Shown: piece after piece, positions 44,501 to 53,048 of the stretch | Position numbering within the stretch: the stretch's first letter is position 1 | Layout of the letters: each line of letters starts with the position of its first letter | DNA from: an uncultured Chloracidobacterium sp. | GTDB taxonomy: Bacteria; Acidobacteriota; Blastocatellia; Pyrinomonadales; Pyrinomonadaceae | Assembly: GCA_936914845.1 (NCBI GenBank) | Contig: CAKZGE010000003.1 | Location: 310,001 to 374,000, forward strand | DNA: 64,000 nucleotides | Direction of reading: 5' to 3' | The notes under the pieces: generated by a model | Seen by the model: only the letters and a program-made list of their open reading frames with translations | The model's database searches: none | What the model was told of the DNA's origin: nothing | Position numbers and translations under genes: made by a program

Positions 44501-45793
44501 TCAGATCTTTGATTCGATAACCTGCCGCAAAATGTCGTAATCAACTTCTGCTTCAATGGAAACCTTCTTTCTCTTCATCAATTCATCTACGCCGGCCGGC
44601 ATTTCACCATAGCTGCCGATAATGGTTTCGACCGAGTCGAATTTTACGGGATGAGCCGTTTCTAAGAACACACCCTTTTGCCCGGGGTGGGCATCCAGGT
44701 ATTTTGATAGGGCGTAAAAGGCGACGGCTCCGTGCGGATCAAGTACGTATCCATATTTAGCGTGAACTTGACGCATAATGACCGCTGTTTCTTCATCCGA
44801 AACTCTGACCGCCGAAACAAATTCTCTAAGCCGGATCACATCGTGGCCAAAAAGCTGCATAACTCGAACAAAATTGCTCGGGTCGCCAACATCCATAGCG
44901 TTTGAAAGTGTCGCGACTGCGGCGGCGGGCTCGTAAACCTCCGTTGTCAAAAATCGCGGAACAACGTCGTTGGCGTTGCAGGCGGCGATAAACCTTTTGG
45001 CCGGCAGACCGGAAGCGGCCGCCACCATCCCCGCACAGATATTCCCAAAATTTCCGCTTGGCACACTAAAGACCGGGACACATCCCGGAGCCTGTTTGGC
45101 TGCAAAAAAATAGTAGAATTGCTGTGGCAGCCATCGAGCAACATTTATGGAATTAGCAGATGTAAGAAACACACGGCTCCGCAGATCGTTGTCCGCCAAG
45201 GCTTGTTTCGCCAACTTTTGGCAATCATCAAAGTCTCCATGTAATTCCAATGTAGTTACATTTCCGCCCAGTGTGGTCAATTGCTGTTCCTGCAGCCGGC
45301 TAACCTTATTTTTCGGGTACAATATGATCACTTCAACGCCGTCAACACCCGCGAAACCATTGGCGACAGCTCCGCCGGTGTCGCCGGAAGTGGCGACTAT
45401 CACTATCGCCTTTTCTTGCTTTTCGGCGGCAAATTGACGCAGACACCGGCTCATAAATCGGGCACCGACATCCTTGAAAGCGTAGGTCGGGCCGTGAAAC
45501 AATTCGAGAGCTGATATGTTTTCGGTAATGCGAACCAGCGGAAAAGGAAAATCGACGGTTTCGCTGCAGATCTGATAAAGGTTGTCGTCTTCGATATCGC
45601 CCGCTACATAGGGTCGAATGATCTGAAAGGCAATATCGGCATTGTCTGTTTCGGCGATCGACGCGAGCTTTTCCGCCGACAATTGCGGTATTTCAGAGGG
45701 AAAATACAGGCCGCCATCATCAGGTTGTCCGTTAAGCACCGCTTCTTTGAAGGTGGCCACGGGCGAGCTAAGATTTGTGCTAAAGTAATGCAT
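44501..45793 (-). CDS. thrC: threonine synthase
   Basis: A 430-residue PLP enzyme. It begins MHYFSTNLSSPVATFKEAVL, the PLP lysine is in GPTYAFKDVGARFMSR, the phosphate loop region is VATSGDTGGAVANGF, and SVPSGNFGNICAGMVA follows, all typical of the bacterial type. It converts O-phosphohomoserine to threonine. First gene of the minus-strand pair with thrA; 47 bases separate it from divergent thrB. Confidence 0.97.
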   Translation of the reverse strand: MHYFSTNLSSPVATFKEAVLNGQPDDGGLYFPSEIPQLSAEKLASIAETDNADIAFQIIRPYVAGDIEDDNLYQICSETVDFPFPLVRITENISALELFHGPTYAFKDVGARFMSRCLRQFAAEKQEKAIVIVATSGDTGGAVANGFAGVDGVEVIILYPKNKVSRLQEQQLTTLGGNVTTLELHGDFDDCQKLAKQALADNDLRSRVFLTSANSINVARWLPQQFYYFFAAKQAPGCVPVFSVPSGNFGNICAGMVAAASGLPAKRFIAACNANDVVPRFLTTEVYEPAAAVATLSNAMDVGDPSNFVRVMQLFGHDVIRLREFVSAVRVSDEETAVIMRQVHAKYGYVLDPHGAVAFYALSKYLDAHPGQKGVFLETAHPVKFDSVETIIGSYGEMPAGVDELMKRKKVSIEAEVDYDILRQVIESKI

Positions 45794-45826
45794 TACGTGC
45801 CGAATATTAATGATATTACGTTTTTA

Positions 45827-45832
45827 TATAAT
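45827..45832 (+). promoter_or_regulatory. -10 element of thrB (leaderless candidate)
   Basis: TATAAT inside an AT-rich stretch, ending 8 bases before the thrB ATG. With normal initiation spacing the transcript would start at or next to the start codon. No ribosome site is present, and no clear -35 is visible. Confidence 0.5.
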
Positions 45833-45840
45833 ATAAAACT

Positions 45841-46761
45841 ATGCAGCAAGTAAGAGTTCATTCGCCGGCAACAGTAGCAAATGTTGTGTGTGGTTTCGAT
45901 TGTTTGGGTTTTGCGTTAAAGGACCCTTTTGACGAGATGACATTGCGGATGATCCCGGAAAAAGCAGTGCGTATAGTAAACCATGACCGGTACGGATTGC
46001 CTACGGATCCGGAACAAAATGTGGCCGGTGTCACGCTTTTGGCAATGTTGGCTACGGCGGATGCTGAATTTGGATTTGAGGTTGAGATCAATAAACAGAT
46101 CAAACCGGGCAGCGGCATTGGGTCCAGCTCGGCGAGTGCGGCGGGAGCAGCGGTTGCAGCAAACCGGTTTTTTGGCGACCGTTTCTCTAAACTGGAACTA
46201 GTTGAATTTGCCATGGAGGGGGAGAAGCTGGCCTCCGGGGCAAAACATGCTGATAACGTCGCTCCGTGCGTTTTCGGCGGTTTTACGTTGATCAGGTCGG
46301 TAGATCCGTTGGATGTTGTATGTTTGGCTTCGCCGCCGCTGTATGCCGCCGTGCTGCATCCGCAGATCGAAGTGAAAACCGCAGAGGCCCGAGCAATATT
46401 GCCTTTAAATGTTCCGCTCCGATCAGCGGTGAAACAATGGAGCAATCTGGGGGCATTTGTCTCCGCACTCGCAACGGGTGATCTGGGATTGCTGCGGCGG
46501 TCGATGCAGGATGTGATAGTGGAACCGGTGCGGAGAATTTTGATCCCGCATTTTGATGCGGTAAGGGATGCGTGTCTTGCGGCAGGAGCCCTCGGCGGTG
46601 GTATTTCGGGTTCAGGCCCGTCGATGTTTATGCTGGCGGAAACTGTCGAAATAGCAGATTTGGTTCGGAACGCGATGGAAAAGAGCTATGCCGGAACCGG
46701 TATTGATTTTCATACGTATGTATCCACAGTTGGCCAACAAGGCGTAAGGTTTGTCGATTAG
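45841..46761 (+). CDS. thrB: homoserine kinase
   Basis: A 306-residue GHMP kinase. The N-terminus is VRVHSPATVANVVCGFDCLGFAL-like, the ATP loop is KPGSGIGSSSASAAGAAVA, and GGGISGSGPSMFMLAE is the C-terminal GHMP motif. It phosphorylates homoserine to feed ThrC. It is divergent from thrC-thrA instead of lying in one operon, so balance between the two transcripts must be set separately. Confidence 0.96.
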   Translation: MQQVRVHSPATVANVVCGFDCLGFALKDPFDEMTLRMIPEKAVRIVNHDRYGLPTDPEQNVAGVTLLAMLATADAEFGFEVEINKQIKPGSGIGSSSASAAGAAVAANRFFGDRFSKLELVEFAMEGEKLASGAKHADNVAPCVFGGFTLIRSVDPLDVVCLASPPLYAAVLHPQIEVKTAEARAILPLNVPLRSAVKQWSNLGAFVSALATGDLGLLRRSMQDVIVEPVRRILIPHFDAVRDACLAAGALGGGISGSGPSMFMLAETVEIADLVRNAMEKSYAGTGIDFHTYVSTVGQQGVRFVD

Positions 46762-46824
46762 GCATACTTTGGGATGTATTTTGGCATCGAAAAACTTGGC
46801 ATTTCGGTTATTATAATATTTACG

Positions 46825-49071
46825 ATGCTGACCAGAGAATTTGAAGAGACATTGAGTGCGGCCGTTGATCATGCGGTCAAGCTCCGCCACGAATTCGTGA
46901 CGCTGGAGCATTTGCTTTATGCATTGCTGGACGACCGTTCAGCCCGAGAGATACTTTACAACTGCGGAGCGGATCTCGAAGAGATCGGACGTGCGTTGGA
47001 AGAATATTTCGCTACCATGATCGAGCAGCTGCCCCAACACATAACACAGCTGCCGGAGCTGACCTCTCACCTTCACGCTACCATCAATTATGCAGTTGCC
47101 CAGGCCCAGAACAGCGGTCAACAGCGCGTTGATGGCGGTCAAATATTGGCAGCGTTCTATCAGGTAGAGCGGTCGCACGCGGTCTATTTGTTGCTGCAGC
47201 AGGGTGTTACGCGGCTGGATGTGCTCAATTTCATTTCGCATGGAATTTCGAAGATCGAATCGAACGATCTGCCGGGCGAACTGGGCGAAGAGTTCGAAGA
47301 TGATGAATTCGGGATGATGGGCGGGCCGCGCAAAAATCCGCTTGAAAGTTTTACCGTCGAACTTGTTTCAAAAGCGCGCGAGGGTCAAATAGACCCGATC
47401 ATTGGTCGCGATGCGGAAATAGAAAGGACCATTCAGATCCTCTGCCGCCGCAAAAAGAACAATCCCCTTTATGTCGGCGAGCCGGGCGTCGGGAAGACGG
47501 CCTTGGCCGAGGGGTTGGCGTTGAAGATAAGCGAGGGCAGCGTTCCCGACCTTTTAAAAGATTCAAACGTCTATTCGCTCGATATGGGCGCTATGTTGGC
47601 CGGAACGCGCTATCGTGGTGATTTTGAACAAAGGTTCAAAGCCGTCATAAACGAGCTGAAGAATGAACCAAATTCTATTTTGTTCATTGATGAGATACAC
47701 ACGATCGTCGGTGCCGGGGCAGTTTCCGGCGGGGCTTTGGATGCCTCCAATATTTTGAAACCGGCTTTGGCTGCCGGCGAGCTGCGGTGCATCGGTTCTA
47801 CCACCTATTCCGAATATAAAGCTGCATTTGATCGCGACCGAGCACTTGCCCGGCGTTTCCAGAAAATAGAGATAGGTGAACCCACCATAGATGAAACGTT
47901 CCGTATTTTGAAAGGATTGAAGAAATTCTACGAAGGGTTTCACGGGATAAAGTACAGCAATGATGCCTTGAAGACCGCGTCCGAGCTTGCGGGAAAATAT
48001 ATTAACGACCGGTTTTTGCCCGATAAGGCGATCGATGTTATCGATGAGGTAGGTGCAGCGGTCAAACTTTTGCCTGAAAGCCGTCGGCCCAAAAAGATAT
48101 CCGCGCAAATGGTCGAAAACACCATTGCTCGTATGGCGAAAATACCGCCGAAAACCGTTGTCAGCGATGAAAAGACCCGACTAAAGACACTCCGCGACGA
48201 CATAAAACACCATATTTACGGCCAGGATGATGCAGTTGACCGCGTTGTCGATGCGATACAGATCTCGCGTGCGGGGCTCGGCCATCAAACCAAGCCGGTC
48301 GGTTCCTTTCTGTTTTCCGGCCCAACCGGCGTCGGTAAAACCGAGGTTTCAAAACAGCTTGCCGAACAGCTAGGCATCGAATTCATTCGCTTTGACATGA
48401 GCGAATATGCCGAACCGCATACCGTTTCGCGTCTGATCGGTGCGCCGCCCGGATATGTCGGGTTCGATCAAGGCGGCCTGTTGACCGACGCCATAATGAA
48501 GACACCGCACGCTGTTCTCGTGCTTGACGAAATTGAAAAGGCACACCCGAATTTGTTTAATTTGCTGCTTCAGGTCATGGACAACGCCACGTTGACGGAC
48601 AACAACGGGAAAAAGGCCGATTTTCGTAACGTGATCTTGATCATGACGACCAATGCCGGCGCTCGCGAGCTTTCATCGGGTGGCGTTGGTTTTCGCAATG
48701 GTTCGGCTACAAAAGGAAACGCAAAAGGGGCGATCGAACGAACATTTACCCCGGAATTTCGCAATCGGCTGGACGCTTGGGTCGCCTTTAAGCCGCTCGA
48801 TATTGATGTGATCAAGCTGATAGTTGATAAATTCGTCAATGAGCTGAACGGCCAATTGGCGGAAAAAAGAGTTATGGTGCGGCTTGCCGAACCGGCCCGC
48901 GAATGGCTTGCCAAAAATGGGTTTGACGAAAGATACGGCGCTCGGCCGATGTCACGATTGATCCATGAAAAGATCAAAAAGCCGTTGGCCGAAAAGATCC
49001 TTTTTGGCGACCTCGCCGGCGGCGGAAGTGTTTTGGTCGATGAAAGCGGTGATGAACTGGTGCTCGGCTAG
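46825..49071 (+). CDS. clpA: ATP-dependent Clp protease ATP-binding subunit ClpA
   Basis: A 748-residue double AAA+ unfoldase. The N-domain is MLTREFEETLSAAVDHAV onward. D1 Walker A GEPGVGKT (218-225), D2 Walker A GPTGVGKT (499-506), and Walker B VLVLDEIEKAHP. A ClpP-docking loop candidate, VGF, is in SSGGVGFRNGS, as in ClpA rather than ClpB; the long ClpB coiled coil is absent. No clpS gene precedes it. The frame is open from 46774, but MLTREF at 46825 is the family start, with TATAAT ending 7 bases before it. Confidence 0.95.
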   Translation: MLTREFEETLSAAVDHAVKLRHEFVTLEHLLYALLDDRSAREILYNCGADLEEIGRALEEYFATMIEQLPQHITQLPELTSHLHATINYAVAQAQNSGQQRVDGGQILAAFYQVERSHAVYLLLQQGVTRLDVLNFISHGISKIESNDLPGELGEEFEDDEFGMMGGPRKNPLESFTVELVSKAREGQIDPIIGRDAEIERTIQILCRRKKNNPLYVGEPGVGKTALAEGLALKISEGSVPDLLKDSNVYSLDMGAMLAGTRYRGDFEQRFKAVINELKNEPNSILFIDEIHTIVGAGAVSGGALDASNILKPALAAGELRCIGSTTYSEYKAAFDRDRALARRFQKIEIGEPTIDETFRILKGLKKFYEGFHGIKYSNDALKTASELAGKYINDRFLPDKAIDVIDEVGAAVKLLPESRRPKKISAQMVENTIARMAKIPPKTVVSDEKTRLKTLRDDIKHHIYGQDDAVDRVVDAIQISRAGLGHQTKPVGSFLFSGPTGVGKTEVSKQLAEQLGIEFIRFDMSEYAEPHTVSRLIGAPPGYVGFDQGGLLTDAIMKTPHAVLVLDEIEKAHPNLFNLLLQVMDNATLTDNNGKKADFRNVILIMTTNAGARELSSGGVGFRNGSATKGNAKGAIERTFTPEFRNRLDAWVAFKPLDIDVIKLIVDKFVNELNGQLAEKRVMVRLAEPAREWLAKNGFDERYGARPMSRLIHEKIKKPLAEKILFGDLAGGGSVLVDESGDELVLG

Positions 49072-49183
49072 TAAGACCGCTCCATCGGCTAATCAAATAA
49101 TACTTTTATATAACACAATTTCCGGTTCCCTTCTTTCCGGTCCATTTGCTTTATAGACTTTGCAAATAGCCGGAGGAACCGAT

Positions 49184-51205
49184 ATGTACACCGAAACTTC
49201 AAATATGACCGCCCATGCCGCCGGAACTGCTTTGACGGTTCCGAGATATCTCTCAAAATCAAGATTCAAGCTCGCCTGTGAGTGCCCGACAAAGCTGTAT
49301 TATTCGGGTAAACCATCGATATATCCTGACACAAAACTTGATGACAGCTTTCTGCAATCTCTCGCCGATGGCGGGTTTCAGGTGGGTGAATTGGCAAAAC
49401 ACTATTTTCCGGGCGGTATTGAGATCGAACGTGCCGGCTATGAGGCGGCCGCGGAAAAAACCCGCCAGTTGATCGAAGCCGGCGATGCCACGATCTATGA
49501 GGCGGCCTTTTTAGCCGAAAATTTCTTTATCTATGCCGACATTGTCGAACGCCGCGGCGATATTTTGTATCTCTACGAAGTAAAGGCAAAATCGATCGAT
49601 CCGGCAAAAGACGAATTTCTGACCAAGAACCGGAAAGGCATATTGGCAACTTGGCAGCCATATCTTCTGGACGTCGCCTTTCAAAAGATGGTGATGCAAA
49701 AAGCCTTCCCGCAGTTTTCGGTTGAAGCTCATCTGATGCTGATAGACAAGACGCAGGTATGTTCTGCAGACGGCCTTCACCAGAAATTCCGCGTCAAACG
49801 CGGAGCAAATGGCCGCATGATCGTCATTTCTCATGAACCGACCGAAGAGCAAATGCGATCGAAATTGCTCCGGGCCGTAAATGTGGACGAAATATGCGAC
49901 GGGATATATTCGGGAACTCTCTACACCGGACCGATGGGAACGACCTTTGAAACGACGGCGAAGATCTTCGCCGATAGCTATGCTGCCGACGAAAAGATCG
50001 TCGCGGAAGTTACCAAAGACTGCAGCAAGTGCGAGTTTCGGGCCACGCCGGAACAACTCGCGGCTGGCCAGAAAGACGGCTTTCGCGAATGCTGGAGCAA
50101 CCGGTTCGGTTGGAATGATAGTAGTTTCGATCGGGCAAACGTTCTCGATATTTGGAATTTCCGCGGCAAGGATAAACTTATCGAAGCCGGACGAGTAACG
50201 GTCGATACTTTAGCGGAAAGCGATTTCAAAATAGAACCGAGCGATCGAACGGGGCTTTCGACGGGCCAACGGCAGTGGCTTCAGGTACAAAAGGCGCAGA
50301 GCGGCGATACCGCATATTTTTTGGATCGCGACGGTCTCGCGGCCGAAATGCGGCAGTGGCAGTTTCCGCTGCACTTCATTGATTTTGAAACGGCAACACC
50401 GGCGATACCCTTTTTCAAAGGAATGCGTTCATACCAAACTCTTGCATTTCAATATTCGCATCATGTGGTGTATGAAGACGGCCGCGTCGAACATCGCGGA
50501 CAGTACCTGCATACGACCAGCGGCGAATTTCCAAGCTATGATCTTGTCAGAAGCTTAAAAGCCGAACTTGAACAAGACAACGGGTCAATATTTCGATACG
50601 CCAACCACGAAAATGTGGTGTTGAACCATATATCGGAACAGCTGGCGGCAAGCGGCGAAAGTGACCGCGAAGAATTGCTTGCCTTTATCAAGACCATTAC
50701 TGTTTCGACGAACAGATCTGACGAACAATGGAAAGGCGAACGAAGCATGATCGATATGCTGGATCTCGTCAAACGGTTCTATTACGACCCGAAAACCGGG
50801 GGCTCAAATTCGATCAAATATGTACTTCCGGCGATCTTGAACAGTTCGGCTTACCTGCAGGACAAATATTCGCGGGCGATCTATGGTACCGGGGCGGAAA
50901 TTGGCAGCTTTAATTTCAAAGAAAAGGCTTGGGTTGTTCGGGCTGCGGACGGTTCCGTTGCCGACCCGTACAAAAGTCTTCCGAAAATGTTTGCCGATAT
51001 ATCCGAAAAAGATCTGGAAGCACTGCTTAGTGACAACGATGAAATGAAAGATGGCGGGGCTGCGATGACGGCGTATGCCAAGCTTCAATATCAGGAAATG
51101 TCAGACTATGAACGCAGCGAGATAGAAGCGGCTCTGCTTAAATATTGCGAACTGGATACATTGGCAATGGTAATGATCTACGAAGCGTGGCGCGAAATGA
51201 TGTAA
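49184..51205 (+). CDS. DUF2779 domain-containing protein
   Basis: A 673-residue protein. The N-terminal part has SRFKLACECPTKLYYSGK and an acidic VKAKSIDPAKDEF region reminiscent of PD-(D/E)XK nucleases; the middle has a Cys set (CSKCEFRA ... FRECW) that could bind an iron-sulfur cluster; the C-terminal DUF2779 has HFIDFETATPAIPFFKGMRS, an RNase H-like exonuclease motif (DxE). Start 49184 has GGAGGA 7 bases upstream. The architecture suggests a nucleic-acid-processing enzyme, but no function is established for the family. Confidence 0.85.
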   Translation: MYTETSNMTAHAAGTALTVPRYLSKSRFKLACECPTKLYYSGKPSIYPDTKLDDSFLQSLADGGFQVGELAKHYFPGGIEIERAGYEAAAEKTRQLIEAGDATIYEAAFLAENFFIYADIVERRGDILYLYEVKAKSIDPAKDEFLTKNRKGILATWQPYLLDVAFQKMVMQKAFPQFSVEAHLMLIDKTQVCSADGLHQKFRVKRGANGRMIVISHEPTEEQMRSKLLRAVNVDEICDGIYSGTLYTGPMGTTFETTAKIFADSYAADEKIVAEVTKDCSKCEFRATPEQLAAGQKDGFRECWSNRFGWNDSSFDRANVLDIWNFRGKDKLIEAGRVTVDTLAESDFKIEPSDRTGLSTGQRQWLQVQKAQSGDTAYFLDRDGLAAEMRQWQFPLHFIDFETATPAIPFFKGMRSYQTLAFQYSHHVVYEDGRVEHRGQYLHTTSGEFPSYDLVRSLKAELEQDNGSIFRYANHENVVLNHISEQLAASGESDREELLAFIKTITVSTNRSDEQWKGERSMIDMLDLVKRFYYDPKTGGSNSIKYVLPAILNSSAYLQDKYSRAIYGTGAEIGSFNFKEKAWVVRAADGSVADPYKSLPKMFADISEKDLEALLSDNDEMKDGGAAMTAYAKLQYQEMSDYERSEIEAALLKYCELDTLAMVMIYEAWREMM

Positions 51206-51227
51206 AAGATCTTCCGTCGCAGAAAGT

Positions 51228-52583
51228 TTATTTACCGATGCAAAAGGTTGAAAAAATGCGCGTCAGCATGTCTTCGGTCGTGGTTTCTCCGGTTATCCGG
51301 CCGAGATAAAGCATCGCGTTGTGCAGGCCGATAAGAACGATCTCTTCGCTCTCACCGGCCTGATACAATTCTGCCGAATTCTTAATATCGTCCGCTGCCC
51401 GAACCAAAAGATCATGGTGCCGGGCATCCGTGACCAAAAAGCCGCTATCGGCATTTTCGACCGGGGCAAACCTTTCGATCACGGCTTGCTTTAGACCATC
51501 AAGACCGTGTCCCGTTTTTGCTGATACAGCGATACTTTCTGAAAATTTCGAACGCAGTTTTTCAAGTTCCGGGCTCGCGATGTCGGCTTTGTTGGCGACG
51601 ATGAGGTGTTCAATGCCGCCAGCGGCTGAAATGACCGCTTGATCCTCGTCGGTAAGCGGCTGTGAAGCGTCGAGCACGACGAAGATAAGATCAGCATCGG
51701 CCATGGCCCGTTTCGCTCGTTCGACGCCAATGCTTTCGACAACGTCTTCGGTTTCGCGCATGCCGGCGGTATCGATCAACGATATCGGAATATTGTCGAT
51801 CGTGAAACGTTCGTGGATCTGATCTCGCGTAGTGCCGGCGATCTCGGTCACGATCGCCCGCTCGCTTCCCAAAAGGGCATTGAAAAGACTTGATTTGCCG
51901 ACATTCGGACGCCCGACGATCGCCAAGCGAAGCCCTTCCCTGATCAATTTTCCCGCCGCAAAAGTATCGGCAATGCGACGCAGCTTTGCTTCTACGGAAC
52001 TCAATCTATCCACCACCTGTCCCTTTTGGACGTCGGGCAGGTCGTCTTCGACGAATTCGAGGGCCGATTCGAGCACGACTACCACATCGAGAAGATCGTC
52101 TTTAATTGGCCGGAGTTCGTGTGAAAATTCTCCGCGAAGCTGTCTTATCGCCTGGTTGGCGGCGACGGAGGTCTGAGCATCTATCAGATCTCGTATTGCT
52201 TCTGCCTCGGCGAGATCCAGTTTCCCGTTTGCGAGGGCTCGCAGAGTGAATTCACCGGGTTCGGCCAGCCGAGCTCCTTGCCGGAGGCAGATATCGATGA
52301 TCTGGCGCAAAACGACGGGCGAGCCATGGGCGGCAATTTCTAGGACATCTTCACCGGTGAAAGATGCAGGTGCCCGGAAAAATGTAAAAACAGCCTCGTC
52401 AATTATGTGTTCCGGAGATCGGGGATCGCAGATGCTGCGGAGTGATGCGGTACGGGCCTTGAGCGGCGGGACGCTGCCTACAATAGAGGTATAAATATCG
52501 ATCGCCGCCGGCCCGCTAAGCCTAACCACACCGATCCCGCTTCTGCCAAGCGGTGTAGCCAATGCGACGATCGTATCATTCAT
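51228..52583 (-). CDS. mnmE: tRNA modification GTPase MnmE
   Basis: A 451-residue GTPase. The N-terminal formyl-tetrahydrofolate-binding domain begins MNDTIVALATPLGRSGIGVV; the G domain, inserted in a helical domain, has GRPNVGKSSLFNALLG near residue 222, DTAGMRETEDVVE and NKAD; the C-terminal FCIGK carries the conserved Cys. With MnmG it modifies the wobble uridine. No mnmG is in the window. Last gene of the rpmH-mnmE block, 4 bases after jag. Confidence 0.97.
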   Translation of the reverse strand: MNDTIVALATPLGRSGIGVVRLSGPAAIDIYTSIVGSVPPLKARTASLRSICDPRSPEHIIDEAVFTFFRAPASFTGEDVLEIAAHGSPVVLRQIIDICLRQGARLAEPGEFTLRALANGKLDLAEAEAIRDLIDAQTSVAANQAIRQLRGEFSHELRPIKDDLLDVVVVLESALEFVEDDLPDVQKGQVVDRLSSVEAKLRRIADTFAAGKLIREGLRLAIVGRPNVGKSSLFNALLGSERAIVTEIAGTTRDQIHERFTIDNIPISLIDTAGMRETEDVVESIGVERAKRAMADADLIFVVLDASQPLTDEDQAVISAAGGIEHLIVANKADIASPELEKLRSKFSESIAVSAKTGHGLDGLKQAVIERFAPVENADSGFLVTDARHHDLLVRAADDIKNSAELYQAGESEEIVLIGLHNAMLYLGRITGETTTEDMLTRIFSTFCIGK

Positions 52584-52587
52584 CAAG

Positions 52588-53037
52588 CTATTTCAACCGC
52601 ACTTGCAGCCGGCGGTCGCGTCCTTCGCCGACAGATTCGCTGATCAGGTCTTCTTCGGCTTGCAAAGCGGTGTGGATAACGCGGCGTTCAGTCGAATTGA
52701 GCACGCCAAAAGTAAAAGGCATCCCATTTTTACGCACTTGGTCGCCGGCGAATTTTGCCATCGCCTGCAGTTCGCGTTTTCGGCTGCGGCGATAACCTTC
52801 TGCATCGACGATAATGCGGTGTTCGCGAGCCAAGCCGCGACCGAAAACCTGAAACAGGATCGTTTCGAAAGAATCCAGCAATTCACCGTTTTCTGCTAGG
52901 GCAAATCGGGTGTCATCTCCTGTAAGGTCAAGTACGCACCCCTCATCCGTAATGTGCGATTCGACCTCAAGATCGAAACCGAGCTTTCCCGTCAGGTCGG
53001 TTAAAAATTCCTTCGCGTTCTGGCAGATCTCATTCAT
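52588..53037 (-). CDS. jag: Jag/KhpB RNA-binding protein (KH and R3H domains)
   Basis: About 149 residues. A KH-II domain is followed by an R3H domain with the signature GYRRSRKRELQAMAKFAGDQVRKNG and the end NSTERRVIHTALQAE. It is an RNA-binding partner in cell-envelope and division control, always near yidC. ATG 53037 has GAGG upstream; a TTG at 53052 overlapping the yidC stop is the alternative. Confidence 0.92.
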   Translation of the reverse strand: MNEICQNAKEFLTDLTGKLGFDLEVESHITDEGCVLDLTGDDTRFALAENGELLDSFETILFQVFGRGLAREHRIIVDAEGYRRSRKRELQAMAKFAGDQVRKNGMPFTFGVLNSTERRVIHTALQAEEDLISESVGEGRDRRLQVRLK

Positions 53038-53048
53038 GTCTTCAATCC

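Noticed and set aside
47563..48108. 181-codon minus-strand frame inside clpA
   Set aside because: Antisense to the conserved first AAA+ domain; shadow composition.
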